A DNA stretch of 64,000 nucleotides from JAXGZG01 sp040771825. Its GTDB lineage: Bacteria > Bacillota > Sulfobacillia > Fermentithermobacillales > Fermentithermobacillaceae. The notes under the pieces are model-generated. The model saw only the letters and a list, made by a program, of their open reading frames with translations, did no database searches and was not told the DNA's origin. The stretch covers positions 186,001-250,000 of the forward strand of contig JAXGZG010000001.1 of the NCBI GenBank assembly GCA_040771825.1, written 5' to 3'. Of this stretch, positions 18,590-27,419 are shown piece after piece; within the stretch, counting starts at the first letter, position 1, and each line of letters opens with the position of its first letter. The position numbers were made by a program, and so were the translations under genes.

Positions 18590-19870
18590 ATGGATAACCA
18601 GGTGATCATCTTGGACTTAGGCGGGACTCACATCCAGCATGTAGCCAGGAAGGTAAGAGAGCATAAAGTCTATTGCCGGGTTATGTCCGGCGACTCCTCG
18701 GTGCAGGAGATCAGGAAAGCAGTGGACCCTTGGGGCGGGAAGATTCCCGGCGCCATCATCATTGTGACTTCTAGCGACCCGGACGTTCGCCAATGGGCCA
18801 AACCTGACTCAGAAGTGTTCAAGATGGGATGCCCCGTCCTGGAACTTTCAGAATCCCAGTGGGATGGGGCTCGGCGCGAAACTCTGGGTGACTTCCTGTT
18901 CAAAGCAGCCAATCTGAAGCCTGACTGGACTCCACGAAGGTTCACAGAACGCACCATTGCTAGCATGAAAGACAGGGTCGGAAGCCACAGCGTGATATCT
19001 GGTGTGTCAGGCGGAGTCGACTCGACTGTTGCCACGGTTTTGGTTCACCGGGCGGTGGGCCCGAACCTCCACTGCATACTGGTGGACAACGGGCTTCTTA
19101 GAAAGGACGAAGCCAAGTCGGTGATGACGGCCCTTTCCCGTTTGGGGATTGGGATCAACCTGGTTAACGCGAAAGACCGGTTCCTGGATAACCTCAGCGG
19201 TGTGCGAGACCCCGAGGAAAAACGGAAAATTGTCGGCCAAGAGTTCATAAAGGTTTTTGAAGAAGAGGCACGCAAGTTTGGCGATGCAAAGTTCTTTGTT
19301 CAGGGCACTATCTACCCCGACGTCATTGAATCGGGTTCTCGGTTTCGTCCGGTCATCAAGAGTCACCACAACGTAGGCGGACTCCCTGAAAGGATGAACC
19401 TTGAGCTTCTGGAGCCCGTAAAAGAGCTGTTTAAGGACGAAGTGAGGGCGGTTGGCCGGGAACTGGGGATTTCTTCTGATCTGCTAGACAGGCACCCATT
19501 CCCGGGCCCGGGTCTAGGAGTCCGAGTCTTGGGGGAGATTACCCAAGATAAGTTGGATATTCTCCGAAAAGCCCAGGCAATTCTCGATGAAGAGATCAGC
19601 CATGCTGGGCTCTACGGAAGCATGTGGCAGTGCTTCTGCGTGATCCCCGGCGTTCGGAGCGTAGGCGCGAAGGACGGCAAGAGGACCTACGGGCATTTGA
19701 TTGCTATCCGCGCCGTGGAGTCGGAAGATGCCATGACCGCCCGCTGGGCAAGGATTCCCTATGACGTGCTGGATCGAGTCTCTAGTCGGATAGTCAACGA
19801 GGTCCACGACGTGAATCGCGTGGTCTTGGACATTACGTCAAAGCCGCCGTCAACCATAGAGTGGGAATGA
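18590..19870 (+). CDS. guaA: GMP synthase with a truncated, catalytically dead glutaminase domain
   Basis: The product is 426 residues, about 90 shorter than usual. It should convert XMP to GMP with ATP. The ATP-pyrophosphatase domain is intact (SGGVDS at residues 140-145, then VDNGLLRK), as is the C-terminal dimerisation domain (HPFPGPGLGVRVLGE to KPPSTIEWE). The N-terminal class-I amidotransferase domain is only about 110 residues. It begins normally (VIILDLGGTHIQHVARKVRE) but lacks the GGPxSVY loop, the Cys of GxCYGMQ (here PVLELSESQWD) and the His-Glu of the HPE motif. It then rejoins at LGDFLFKAANLKPDWTP. I infer an ammonia-dependent enzyme, or one fed by a separate glutaminase. The ATG at 18590 follows GGGGGTCGG. 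First gene of the purine cluster; 49 bases before purB. Confidence 0.92.
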   Translation: MDNQVIILDLGGTHIQHVARKVREHKVYCRVMSGDSSVQEIRKAVDPWGGKIPGAIIIVTSSDPDVRQWAKPDSEVFKMGCPVLELSESQWDGARRETLGDFLFKAANLKPDWTPRRFTERTIASMKDRVGSHSVISGVSGGVDSTVATVLVHRAVGPNLHCILVDNGLLRKDEAKSVMTALSRLGIGINLVNAKDRFLDNLSGVRDPEEKRKIVGQEFIKVFEEEARKFGDAKFFVQGTIYPDVIESGSRFRPVIKSHHNVGGLPERMNLELLEPVKELFKDEVRAVGRELGISSDLLDRHPFPGPGLGVRVLGEITQDKLDILRKAQAILDEEISHAGLYGSMWQCFCVIPGVRSVGAKDGKRTYGHLIAIRAVESEDAMTARWARIPYDVLDRVSSRIVNEVHDVNRVVLDITSKPPSTIEWE

Positions 19871-19919
19871 TTGTTCCGGTCTAGAGGAGGGCGGCCACGG
19901 CTATTGGAGGAGGAGAAAT

Positions 19920-21239
19920 GTGCTCCCTCGCTACACACGACCCAAGATGAAGGAGATTTGGGGCGACAAGAACCGCTATCGGCGGTGGTTGGATGTTGAG
20001 ATCCTAGCCCTTGAGGCTTGGGAGATCCTTGGGCAAGTGCCTGCGGGAACTGCCCAAGCGGTGCGGGCACGGGCCCATGTGGACGTCTCCCGGATCGACG
20101 AGATTGAGGCTCAGGTAAGACACGACGTAATCGCTTTTGTGAGCCAGGTGGCCGAGACTGTGGGCGATGAAGGCAGGTACATACACTACGGGCTGACTTC
20201 CTACGATGTGGTGGATACCGCTTTGTCATCGCTTCTCCGGGATGCCCTTGGTGTGATCCTCGAGGACATTCAGGGTATGCTGGATGTTCTCAAGTATATG
20301 GCCCGGAAATATAAGTCTACACCCATGATCGGGCGTACACATGGGGTTCACGCAGAGCCCGTGACTTTCGGCCTGGTGCTTGCCTTGTGGCACGAGGAGA
20401 TGAAGCGCAACCAGGAGCGGGTGAAAATGGCCCGCCACGAGATATCCGTAGGCAAAGTTTCCGGGGCGGTGGGGACCTACGCTCACGTTGACCCGTTTGT
20501 GGAGAGGTATGTCTGCCAGAAGCTTGACTTGTCTCCCGCTCCGGTGTCCGACCAGATCGTACAGCGCGACCGTCACGCGTTCTGTGTTTCTACACTGGCT
20601 TTGGTGGCCAGCACTCTTGAGAAGATGGCCACGGACCTAAGAGGGATGGCGCGCACTGAGATTCGGGAAGTGGAGGAACCTTTCAGGGCAGGCCAGAAAG
20701 GCTCTTCAGCTATGCCTCACAAGAAGAACCCTGTTGGATTAGAGCAGATAACGGGAACTGCTAGGCTCCTTCGCGGGTTCAGCGTTGCAGCTTTGGAGAA
20801 CGTGGCTCTATGGCACCAGCGGGACATCTCGAATTCCTCTGTTGAGCGCATAATCCTTCCGGATTCCACTACGTATCTTGACTACGCCCTGGTCAGGATG
20901 ACCAACATTCTCAAAGACCTGCGGGTCTACCCAGACAGAATGCTTGCCAATCTTGACCTTACCGGGGGATTGGTTTTCTCCGAAGAAGTGCTCTTGGCGC
21001 TGGTCGAATCTGGCATGAGGCGGGAAGATGCTTACGCCAAGGTTCAAGAACTGGCCATGGCCGCGTGGGAAGGGGCCCCAAGTTTTCGTCAAAGAGTATC
21101 TGCCGATTCCGAGATTCGGACGGCTCTAGGCGATAACGGGATCGCTCGGTGCTTCAGCCTGGACCGGGCGCTTCGGCACGTTGACACCGTTTTCCAAAGG
21201 ACAGGGCTGGAGATAATCCCTCTAGCCCCAAAGCTATAG
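19920..21239 (+). CDS. purB: Adenylosuccinate lyase
   Basis: A fumarase-superfamily lyase of 439 residues. It acts twice in purine synthesis, releasing fumarate from SAICAR and from adenylosuccinate. The signature GSSAMPHKKNP (near residue 262) holds the mobile catalytic serine loop, and GRTHGVHAEP and HYGLTSYDVVDTA carry the other active-site residues. The start is GTG at 19920 behind GGAGGAGGAG; the overlapping ATG at 19918 is out of frame. It sits between guaA and purS, 14 bases before the latter. A diverged fragment of its 5' end reappears at 29493-29627. Confidence 0.96.
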   Translation: MLPRYTRPKMKEIWGDKNRYRRWLDVEILALEAWEILGQVPAGTAQAVRARAHVDVSRIDEIEAQVRHDVIAFVSQVAETVGDEGRYIHYGLTSYDVVDTALSSLLRDALGVILEDIQGMLDVLKYMARKYKSTPMIGRTHGVHAEPVTFGLVLALWHEEMKRNQERVKMARHEISVGKVSGAVGTYAHVDPFVERYVCQKLDLSPAPVSDQIVQRDRHAFCVSTLALVASTLEKMATDLRGMARTEIREVEEPFRAGQKGSSAMPHKKNPVGLEQITGTARLLRGFSVAALENVALWHQRDISNSSVERIILPDSTTYLDYALVRMTNILKDLRVYPDRMLANLDLTGGLVFSEEVLLALVESGMRREDAYAKVQELAMAAWEGAPSFRQRVSADSEIRTALGDNGIARCFSLDRALRHVDTVFQRTGLEIIPLAPKL

Positions 21240-21253
21240 GAGGGACGCCGGGC

Positions 21254-21505
21254 ATGAAGTTCAAGGGTACTGTTACAGTGGCGCTAAAGGAAGGGATCTT
21301 TGACCCTCAAGGTGAGGCGGTTAAGGGCTCTTTGGTTTCCATGGGTTTCGGGCAAGTGTCTAGGGTGCGCATAGGCAAGGACATCGTGGTGGAACTGGAT
21401 GCCGCAACACAGGAAGAAGCCCATGATCTTCTGGACGAAATGGCACGAAAGCTTCTGTCCAATCCGGTCATTGAGACTTACAGGTTACAGGTTGCGGCGG
21501 AATAG
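21254..21505 (+). CDS. purS: FGAM synthase subunit PurS
   Basis: An 83-residue subunit of the Gram-positive type formylglycinamidine ribonucleotide synthase (PurSQL). The family motifs VTVALKEGIFDPQG and DEMARKLLSNPVIETYRL are clear. PurS bridges the glutaminase PurQ and the synthase PurL and helps ammonia pass between them. The ATG follows GGAGGGACGCCGGGC, 14 bases after purB. Length and position in purB-purS-purQ-purL are typical. Confidence 0.95.
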   Translation: MKFKGTVTVALKEGIFDPQGEAVKGSLVSMGFGQVSRVRIGKDIVVELDAATQEEAHDLLDEMARKLLSNPVIETYRLQVAAE

Positions 21506-21580
21506 GTCTGGTCTGGGACTGTTGTGACGGAAAGGGCCTGTTGTTTGGCAACGAGCGATCTGAGAGGCTGGTGAAGCTTT

Positions 21581-22291
21581 GTGAGATTCGGAGTAGTGGT
21601 TTTTCCGGGGTCGAACTGCGACACTGATGCAGTCTACGCGGTTCGGGAAGTCACCGGTGAACCCTGTGACATGGTTTGGCACCATGAGACCGATCTTGGT
21701 CGGTATGACGTCATGATCCTACCTGGAGGGGCTTCTTTCGGCGATTACCTGCGAAGCGGCGCGTTAGCCGCCCAGTCTCCCGTTATGAGGTCCATGAGGG
21801 ATTTTGCTGCCGGCGGCGGTTTGGTTCTGGGGATCTGCAATGGATTCCAGATACTGCTTGAGTCCGGGCTCTTGCCCGGCACGTTGTTCCCCAACAATGT
21901 GATGGAGTTCCGTTGCCAATGGGCGAATATCAAGGTTGAGAACATCCGCACCCCTTTCACGAGGCTGTATGAGCCGGGCCAAGTTGTGAGGATGCCCGTC
22001 GCTCACGGGCAAGGGAACTACTATGTATCTCCTGAGGTTCTGGCGGATTTGGAGGACTCTGGCCGCATTGTCTTCCGCTATGTTGATGAGACCGGAAACG
22101 CTACCAAAGAGGCGAATCCAAATGGATCTAGGAACAACATCGCAGGGATTATCAACGAGGGCAAAAACGTTCTGGGTCTAATGCCCCATCCCGAGAGATG
22201 TGTGGACATACTGGTAGGAGGCGACCACGGCAAGAATGTATTTCTCTCTATGGTTCAAAGCCTTGCCTCAGGGGAGTTGGCTAGTAGATAG
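21581..22291 (+). CDS. purQ: FGAM synthase glutaminase subunit PurQ
   Basis: A class-I glutamine amidotransferase of 236 residues that supplies ammonia to PurL in step four of purine synthesis. The triad is intact: Cys86 in GICNGFQ, with His203 and Glu205 in MPHPER. The start is a GTG at 21581 (RFGVVVFPGSNCD). No strong ribosome site precedes it, so reinitiation from purS 75 bases upstream is likely. Unlike the GMP synthase of this operon, this amidotransferase keeps every catalytic residue. Confidence 0.95.
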   Translation: MRFGVVVFPGSNCDTDAVYAVREVTGEPCDMVWHHETDLGRYDVMILPGGASFGDYLRSGALAAQSPVMRSMRDFAAGGGLVLGICNGFQILLESGLLPGTLFPNNVMEFRCQWANIKVENIRTPFTRLYEPGQVVRMPVAHGQGNYYVSPEVLADLEDSGRIVFRYVDETGNATKEANPNGSRNNIAGIINEGKNVLGLMPHPERCVDILVGGDHGKNVFLSMVQSLASGELASR

Positions 22292-22372
22292 TCTGATTGG
22301 GGGGCAGCCTGGACGAAGGCAGCGATAGGATGGTAGGCGTAAGGGGAGACAGGCGAAAGGGGCGGTGCACTT

Positions 22373-24694
22373 ATGTCAGAGCCACGGAGTATCGAGCCCG
22401 CTATGGCTGAGCCAATCTGGCGAGAGATGGGCCTTAAGGACAGCGAATATGAGACCATTGTGGCCAGGCTTGGCCGTGAACCCAACTACACCGAACTTGG
22501 CATGTTCTCAGTGCTCTGGTCGGAGCACTGTGCGTATAAGCATTCAAAGTCGCTTTTGAGGACTCTTCCAACCAAAGGCCGGGGGGTCATGGTGGGACCC
22601 GGGGAGAACGCAGGCGTGGTGGACATCGGAGATGGTTTGGCCTGCGCTTTCAAGATAGAATCCCACAACCACCCTAGCGCTGTTGAGCCCTATCAGGCGG
22701 CAGCAACAGGTATAGGTGGAATTGTCAGGGACGTGCTGGCAATGGGTGCCCGGCCGGTAGCGCTTCTAGATTCTTTGCGCTTTGGTCCTCTCAAGGATCC
22801 TAGGTCAAATTACCTTTTCAAGAAAGTGGTAGCCGGAATATCCGGCTACGGGAACGGTCTTGGAGTGCCCACTGTGGGCGGCGAGGTGTTCTTTGCTGAG
22901 CCTTACAGGCAGAATCCTCTAGTCAACGTGTTCTGCGCCGGGATTATGAAGCATGAGGCTCTCCACAAAGGGCAGGCCTACGGGGTCGGGAATGTGGTCA
23001 TGATCGTGGGACATTCTACAGGCCGCGACGGCATCCACGGGTGCACTTTTGCCTCTGAAGAGTTGGGCGATGATGCAGAGTCCCTGAGACCTAATGTCCA
23101 GGTTGGCGACCCCTTCATGGAGAAACTCCTGATTGAGGCTTGTCTGGAGATGATGCAAGAGGGAGTTGTGGTTGGGATCCAAGACATGGGTGCCGCCGGC
23201 ATCACTTCCTCCTGCGCCGAGACTGCCGCCAGAGCCGGTACGGGTCTGGCCTTGGACATTTCCAAGGTTCCCATGCGAGAAGATGGCATGACGGCCTACG
23301 ATGTGATGCTCTCCGAAAGCCAGGAGCGGATGCTCCTAATCGTCACTCCTGATAAGGTGGAGGAGACAATGGCCATCGGCAGGAAATGGGGCGTCAATGC
23401 GGTGGAGATAGGGCGCGTCACTGATACAGGCAAGCTTCAGGTTTTCGAGAACGGGGCTCTGGCCGCTTCTATCCCGGTCTCGCTGCTGGTCGAAGGGGCG
23501 CCTGTATATAACCCAGACTGGGCGGAACCTGCGTACATCGCCCAGAAGGCGAGCTTTTGCTGGGAAAACGTGCCGGTGCCTGATTTTGGGGAGTTCGGAG
23601 GGATTCTCAAGCGTCTTCTGGCTTCTCCCAACATCGCGTCCAAAGAACCTGTGGACCGCCAGTTTGACTTCATGGTTCGCACCGATACTGTGTCGGGGCC
23701 TCCGGTAGGGAGTGGGGCCGTGGTTCGGGTGAAGGGTACTGATCGAGGCATTGCGTTGTCGACTGACTGCAACGGGAGGCTCGTCTACCTTAGCCCCAGG
23801 GCGGGCACTAAGTGGGCTGTGGCCGAGGCTGCTAGGAACGTGGCCATCACCGGCGCTAAGCCTGTGGCCATCACCAACTGTCTCAACTTCGGGAACCCTG
23901 AGAAGCCCGAGATATATTGGCAGCTGAAACAGGCATTGGAGGGCATGGCCGAGGCCTGTGAGGCTTTGGAGACTCCGGTTACAGGCGGAAACGTCAGTCT
24001 GTACAACGAGACTGAAGGGGAGGCTGTGTACCCCACTCCAGTCATCGGTATGCTTGGGGTATTGGAGGACGTCCGCCGCCACGTTACGCCGGGTTTCAAG
24101 AACCCTGGAGATACAGTGGGTTTGCTGGGCAAGGTTAGTTCGGACGCGCGATCCCTAGCGGGAAGCGAGTATCTGGATACTGTGCATGGCCTCGTTACCG
24201 GGAATCCCAGGGAGCCGGAGTTAGCGCTCGAGAAGGGTCTCTTACAGGTGCTGGTGGATGGAGCCAAACAAGGCGTGTTCAAGTCGGCGCAGGATCTGTC
24301 TGAGGGCGGCTTGGCTGTGGCGCTGGCGGAGTGCTGCATTTTGGGGGAGAAGGGTGCTCGTGGGGTAGAGATTTCCTTGGGCGGGTCTTGCGGGGTTGAT
24401 GGAGATGAAGTGGCAGAGGAGAGCAATGCGGCTCGGCAGGGTGATGCATCCCGTCCAGATGCAATGCTTTTCGGTGAGTGCAATTCTGCGGTCATAGTGA
24501 CCTTTGAACAGTCGCGGGAAAAGGAGATCCGGGACCTTTGCAGGCGGAGGTCTGTGCCCTTTGCTGTGTTGGGCCAGGTAAGCGATGATTCACTCAAGGT
24601 TCGTGGCTGCGGCGGGGACACAGTCATTGGCGAGCCGACGTGCGAGTTGGACAACGCGTGGAGGAATGGGATTCCGCGGGTTAGTCCCCAGTAG
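22373..24694 (+). CDS. purL: FGAM synthase large subunit PurL
   Basis: An AIR-synthase-fold ATP-dependent ligase of 773 residues, converting FGAR to FGAM in concert with PurS and PurQ. It shows the small-PurL signature: SEHCAYKHSK near residue 44, the ATP-binding FKIESHNHPSAVEPYQAA, the DMGAAG motif, and a second internal half with TGGNVSLYNET. The start lies about 80 bases after purQ. Within the C-terminal part, residues near 672-696 (VDGDEVAEESNAARQGDASR) are an acidic, variable insertion. Two blocks of this gene, near 23261-23386 and 24597-24619, recur in decayed form at 29626-29748. Confidence 0.96.
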   Translation: MSEPRSIEPAMAEPIWREMGLKDSEYETIVARLGREPNYTELGMFSVLWSEHCAYKHSKSLLRTLPTKGRGVMVGPGENAGVVDIGDGLACAFKIESHNHPSAVEPYQAAATGIGGIVRDVLAMGARPVALLDSLRFGPLKDPRSNYLFKKVVAGISGYGNGLGVPTVGGEVFFAEPYRQNPLVNVFCAGIMKHEALHKGQAYGVGNVVMIVGHSTGRDGIHGCTFASEELGDDAESLRPNVQVGDPFMEKLLIEACLEMMQEGVVVGIQDMGAAGITSSCAETAARAGTGLALDISKVPMREDGMTAYDVMLSESQERMLLIVTPDKVEETMAIGRKWGVNAVEIGRVTDTGKLQVFENGALAASIPVSLLVEGAPVYNPDWAEPAYIAQKASFCWENVPVPDFGEFGGILKRLLASPNIASKEPVDRQFDFMVRTDTVSGPPVGSGAVVRVKGTDRGIALSTDCNGRLVYLSPRAGTKWAVAEAARNVAITGAKPVAITNCLNFGNPEKPEIYWQLKQALEGMAEACEALETPVTGGNVSLYNETEGEAVYPTPVIGMLGVLEDVRRHVTPGFKNPGDTVGLLGKVSSDARSLAGSEYLDTVHGLVTGNPREPELALEKGLLQVLVDGAKQGVFKSAQDLSEGGLAVALAECCILGEKGARGVEISLGGSCGVDGDEVAEESNAARQGDASRPDAMLFGECNSAVIVTFEQSREKEIRDLCRRRSVPFAVLGQVSDDSLKVRGCGGDTVIGEPTCELDNAWRNGIPRVSPQ

Positions 24695-24728
24695 GCTGCG
24701 CGTCACTGCGACCTAACCATTATCGCGA

Positions 24729-24867
24729 GGAGTTCATGAAGGTATTCGAAGAAGCGTGGCGTTCGGAGCGTAAGGCGCGAAGGACGGCAAGAGGACCTAC
24801 GGGCATTTGATCGCTATCCGTTTTGGATACCACGTCAAAGCCGCCGTCAATTATGGAGTGGGAGTAG
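24729..24867 (+). pseudogene. Decayed guaA fragment (three joined blocks)
   Basis: Three blocks of guaA are fused here in order: 24729-24754 matches 19240-19265, 24757-24820 matches about 19649-19710 (nearly identical, with one extra A), and 24822-24867 matches 19825-19870 including the stop codon. The sequence between blocks is deleted. No product is possible. It sits just after purL and immediately before the NTPase gene. Confidence 0.85.
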
Positions 24868-24873
24868 GTAGGG

Positions 24874-25452
24874 TTGGAAAGGTATCTGTTTCTCCAGGGC
24901 CCACCGCGCGTCGGGAAGTCCACTATACTGCGCAATGCGCTTCTGCCGCAGGAAAGCTCTGTGTCAGGACTCATGGTTCAAAGGCTTCGTGAAGATGGGC
25001 AGGTATGCGGCTATCGCGCCTGTGCCGTGCACGGCGAATTGCCAACTTTGGAGATGGCCTATGTAGAAGACTTGGATGGTGTGTTTCTATACCGCGGAAA
25101 GAGCTTCCCTGACGTCTTGGAGCATACTGTCTCCCGCGCCCGGGCATTGTGCGCAGAGGACAGCTGCAGGATCATAATCCTGGACGAAATAGGCGGACTG
25201 GAACTATCCTCCTCGGCGTTTATGCAGTCTCTGGAAGCCATTATGGCGCTGGGCAAACCTTGCCTGGGTGTCTTCAAGTCCCGGGAAAACCTTGCGCAGG
25301 TCATCGCAAGGTTAGGGCTGCCGCCCCGAATTTTCCGCCAAAGCGAAAAGGTGTACCGGCGCATTGAAGCAGGCGGCAAGATCCTAGATGTGAGCGAAAG
25401 CAACCTTGCGGAGACTATCCAAACGGTGGCGAATTTCGTGGCTGCTGTTTGA
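24874..25452 (+). CDS. THEP1-family nucleoside-triphosphatase
   Basis: A 192-residue P-loop NTPase of the THEP1 type, which hydrolyses nucleoside triphosphates in vitro with no settled role in the cell. It has GPPRVGKST (Walker A, residues 9-17), then IIILDEIGGLEL (Walker B with the family's DEIG), and CLGVFKSR. The start is a TTG at 24874, seven bases after the TAG of the guaA remnant; the ribosome site is modest (GGAGTAGG). THEP1 genes are often found near metal or cofactor genes, and here the convergent iron-complex transport operon follows after a shared terminator. Confidence 0.85.
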   Translation: MERYLFLQGPPRVGKSTILRNALLPQESSVSGLMVQRLREDGQVCGYRACAVHGELPTLEMAYVEDLDGVFLYRGKSFPDVLEHTVSRARALCAEDSCRIIILDEIGGLELSSSAFMQSLEAIMALGKPCLGVFKSRENLAQVIARLGLPPRIFRQSEKVYRRIEAGGKILDVSESNLAETIQTVANFVAAV

Positions 25453-25464
25453 GGCGGCTGAAAA

Positions 25465-25495
25465 GGCGGAAGGTCTCGTTTTCGAGCCTTCCGCC
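25465..25495. terminator. Bidirectional terminator between the NTPase and the uptake operon
   Basis: GGCGGAAGG pairs with CCTTCCGCC, with an inner CTCG/CGAG stem and a TTTT loop. On the minus strand TTTTC follows, so it best serves the lipoprotein gene; the plus-strand NTPase can also use it. Confidence 0.75.
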
Positions 25496-25523
25496 CTAGA
25501 GACTTCCGAATCAGGCTATACTT

Positions 25524-26615
25524 TTACTGCGACGCCTTGAGGGTGGAGTTGCGAAGCATATCCTGAACCTCCGCGTCCGTCAGCTCATAGTGGTAGAAGA
25601 GGCTAAAGAAATCCTTCACTTCTTTTTGAATGTCATATTCAAATACCTCGGGATACAGCAAGTTGCCCAACCACCGCACTCCGATCATGCGGTTGGGCCC
25701 TGGCGGACGGCCTAGCCAGTTGTAAGGCTCGGTGGGGATCTCGTAGTAGGCGCCGTTTTTGATGGCTCCCAAGGCTGTCCAGGAGGGGTCGTCGGCTACG
25801 GTACCATAGATGCTGTCCTGGGCGAACATGATTACATCGGGCTCCCAGGCGAGGACCTGTTCCATGGATACAGTGCCGCCGCCTCGCTCCACCTGCACGC
25901 TGCCGGTATCCACCACGATTTCAGCACCCACCAGCTCGTAGATCTGCGCATGAATGGTACCGCTGATGATGGTGGAAAGGCCAGTTTCTCTTTCGCCGTA
26001 ATAGACGGTCTTGCGATCCGCCTCGGGGATTGAGGCGACTTTTTCCTTGGCGTCATTCAGCGCTTCCTCACAATAGGTAGCGAGCGTTTCCCCGCGTTCC
26101 GGCTCGCCCAGCAGCTCGCCGATGGTGCGGTAGGCAGCGGGGTTCTGCTCGAGATTGGCTTCCACCAGTACTACGGGGATACCGATCTGGGCCTGCAGGT
26201 TGTCAAGATCCTTCTTGTACTCCTCATCCCATTCGCCCACGTCGATGATGACCTCGGGGGCGCTGGCCATGAGTGCTTCGCGGTTGAAGTCTGCCGTGTT
26301 GCCATAGAACTTGCCGTATTCCGGCAGATCCCAGTAGGCCTGATCAATGTACTTCTGGGCCGATTTGGCCGGCTTGCTGGACCAGCCTACGATGACCTCA
26401 GGTTTTACCGAGTAGATCATGATGTTGGCGAGAGGACCAGCGCTGGCAACCTTGGTAATGTTGCGGGGTAGGTCTACTTCGCGTCCGGTGGAATCGGTGA
26501 AGATGAATGTTTCCGGCTCAGTCGGGGTGACCGGCTTGGGGCTACAGCCAGCCAGTGCCAGCACAAGGGCAAGGCACAGCGTCAGACATAAGCTTGCACG
26601 CAACTTCCTGTTCAT
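25524..26615 (-). CDS. Iron/cobalamin-type ABC transporter substrate-binding lipoprotein
   Basis: A 363-residue lipoprotein of the BtuF/FecB helical-backbone family that captures a metal chelate outside the membrane and hands it to the permease. The N terminus is a lipoprotein signal (hydrophobic LTLCLALVLALAGC, lipidated Cys24). The domain begins at FTDSTGREVDLP and shows PEVIIDVGEWDEEYK and WEPDVIMFAQD. It is the last gene of a minus-strand transport operon, about 18 bases after the ATPase gene. The ligand (siderophore, haem, cobalamin or another metal complex) cannot be told from sequence. Confidence 0.88.
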   Translation of the reverse strand: MNRKLRASLCLTLCLALVLALAGCSPKPVTPTEPETFIFTDSTGREVDLPRNITKVASAGPLANIMIYSVKPEVIVGWSSKPAKSAQKYIDQAYWDLPEYGKFYGNTADFNREALMASAPEVIIDVGEWDEEYKKDLDNLQAQIGIPVVLVEANLEQNPAAYRTIGELLGEPERGETLATYCEEALNDAKEKVASIPEADRKTVYYGERETGLSTIISGTIHAQIYELVGAEIVVDTGSVQVERGGGTVSMEQVLAWEPDVIMFAQDSIYGTVADDPSWTALGAIKNGAYYEIPTEPYNWLGRPPGPNRMIGVRWLGNLLYPEVFEYDIQKEVKDFFSLFYHYELTDAEVQDMLRNSTLKASQ

Positions 26616-26633
26616 GGTCTTTCTCCCTTCGCT

Positions 26634-27419
26634 TCATATCGTCATCGGCAGGCATATCTTGACCTGCCGCTGATCGCGCCTGAGCGTGATATTCTCCAGC
26701 TGGATGTCAATGCCGTAGAGTATGCGCAACTGTTGCTCGGTCAAAATATCGTCGGGCAGGCCTATGGCAAAGTGCCCCTCGTGGCCGATGGCCAGCACCT
26801 TGTTGGCGCACAGGAAGACGTGATCCGGAACATGGGTAATCATCACGATGGTATACCCAAGGCTAGCCAGTTTCTTCACCTGGCCAAGTACGCGCGATTC
26901 GTTGCCGTAATCCAGATGGGTGGTGGGTTCGTCCATCACGAGGAGCTCGGTGTTTTGGGCCAGGGCGCGGGCGATCATCACCATTTGCCGCTCGCCGCCG
27001 CTTACCTCCGTATAATCTCGGTGCGCCAGGTGCTCGATGCCCAAGAGCGCGAGTTTCTCGTTGGCGATGTCATACTCTGCTTTTCCGGGAGCCGATAGCT
27101 CGTGCATGTTGGGGTTGCAGCCCATGACCACCACATCCCGCACGGAGTAGGGAAAGGGCGGGATGTGCCCTTGCGGCACATAGCCTACGGTGCGTGCGAA
27201 TTCCTTGGCGGTATATGCGCGGTAATCTTTGCCGTGTACTGCTATGCTGCCGTCCAGCGGCTTTAGGAGGCCCAGAATGGTCTTGAACAGAGTGCTCTTG
27301 CCGATGCCATTTGGTCCGATCAGGCAGGCGATATCCCCTTTCTCTATTGTGAAGGACAGCGGACCCACAATAGGCAGACCCGGTGCATATCCACAGACGA
27401 GATTTTCAACCCTTATCAT
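26634..27419 (-). CDS. Iron/cobalamin-type ABC transporter ATP-binding protein
   Basis: A 261-residue ABC ATPase (FecE/BtuD type) that powers uptake through the permease encoded just upstream. It shows GPNGIGKST (Walker A), YVPQGH (Q-loop), VSGGERQMVMIARALAQ (signature), LLVMDEPTTHLD (Walker B) and the switch histidine in ITHVPDH. The ATG at 27419 overlaps the permease stop (ATGA), which marks translational coupling and excludes the longer open frame upstream. Confidence 0.93.
   Translation of the reverse strand: MIRVENLVCGYAPGLPIVGPLSFTIEKGDIACLIGPNGIGKSTLFKTILGLLKPLDGSIAVHGKDYRAYTAKEFARTVGYVPQGHIPPFPYSVRDVVVMGCNPNMHELSAPGKAEYDIANEKLALLGIEHLAHRDYTEVSGGERQMVMIARALAQNTELLVMDEPTTHLDYGNESRVLGQVKKLASLGYTIVMITHVPDHVFLCANKVLAIGHEGHFAIGLPDDILTEQQLRILYGIDIQLENITLRRDQRQVKICLPMTI

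Noticed and set aside
23785..24654. A 289-codon open frame on the minus strand within purL.
   Set aside because: It is the Ser/Thr/Pro-rich shadow of PurL typical of this base composition.
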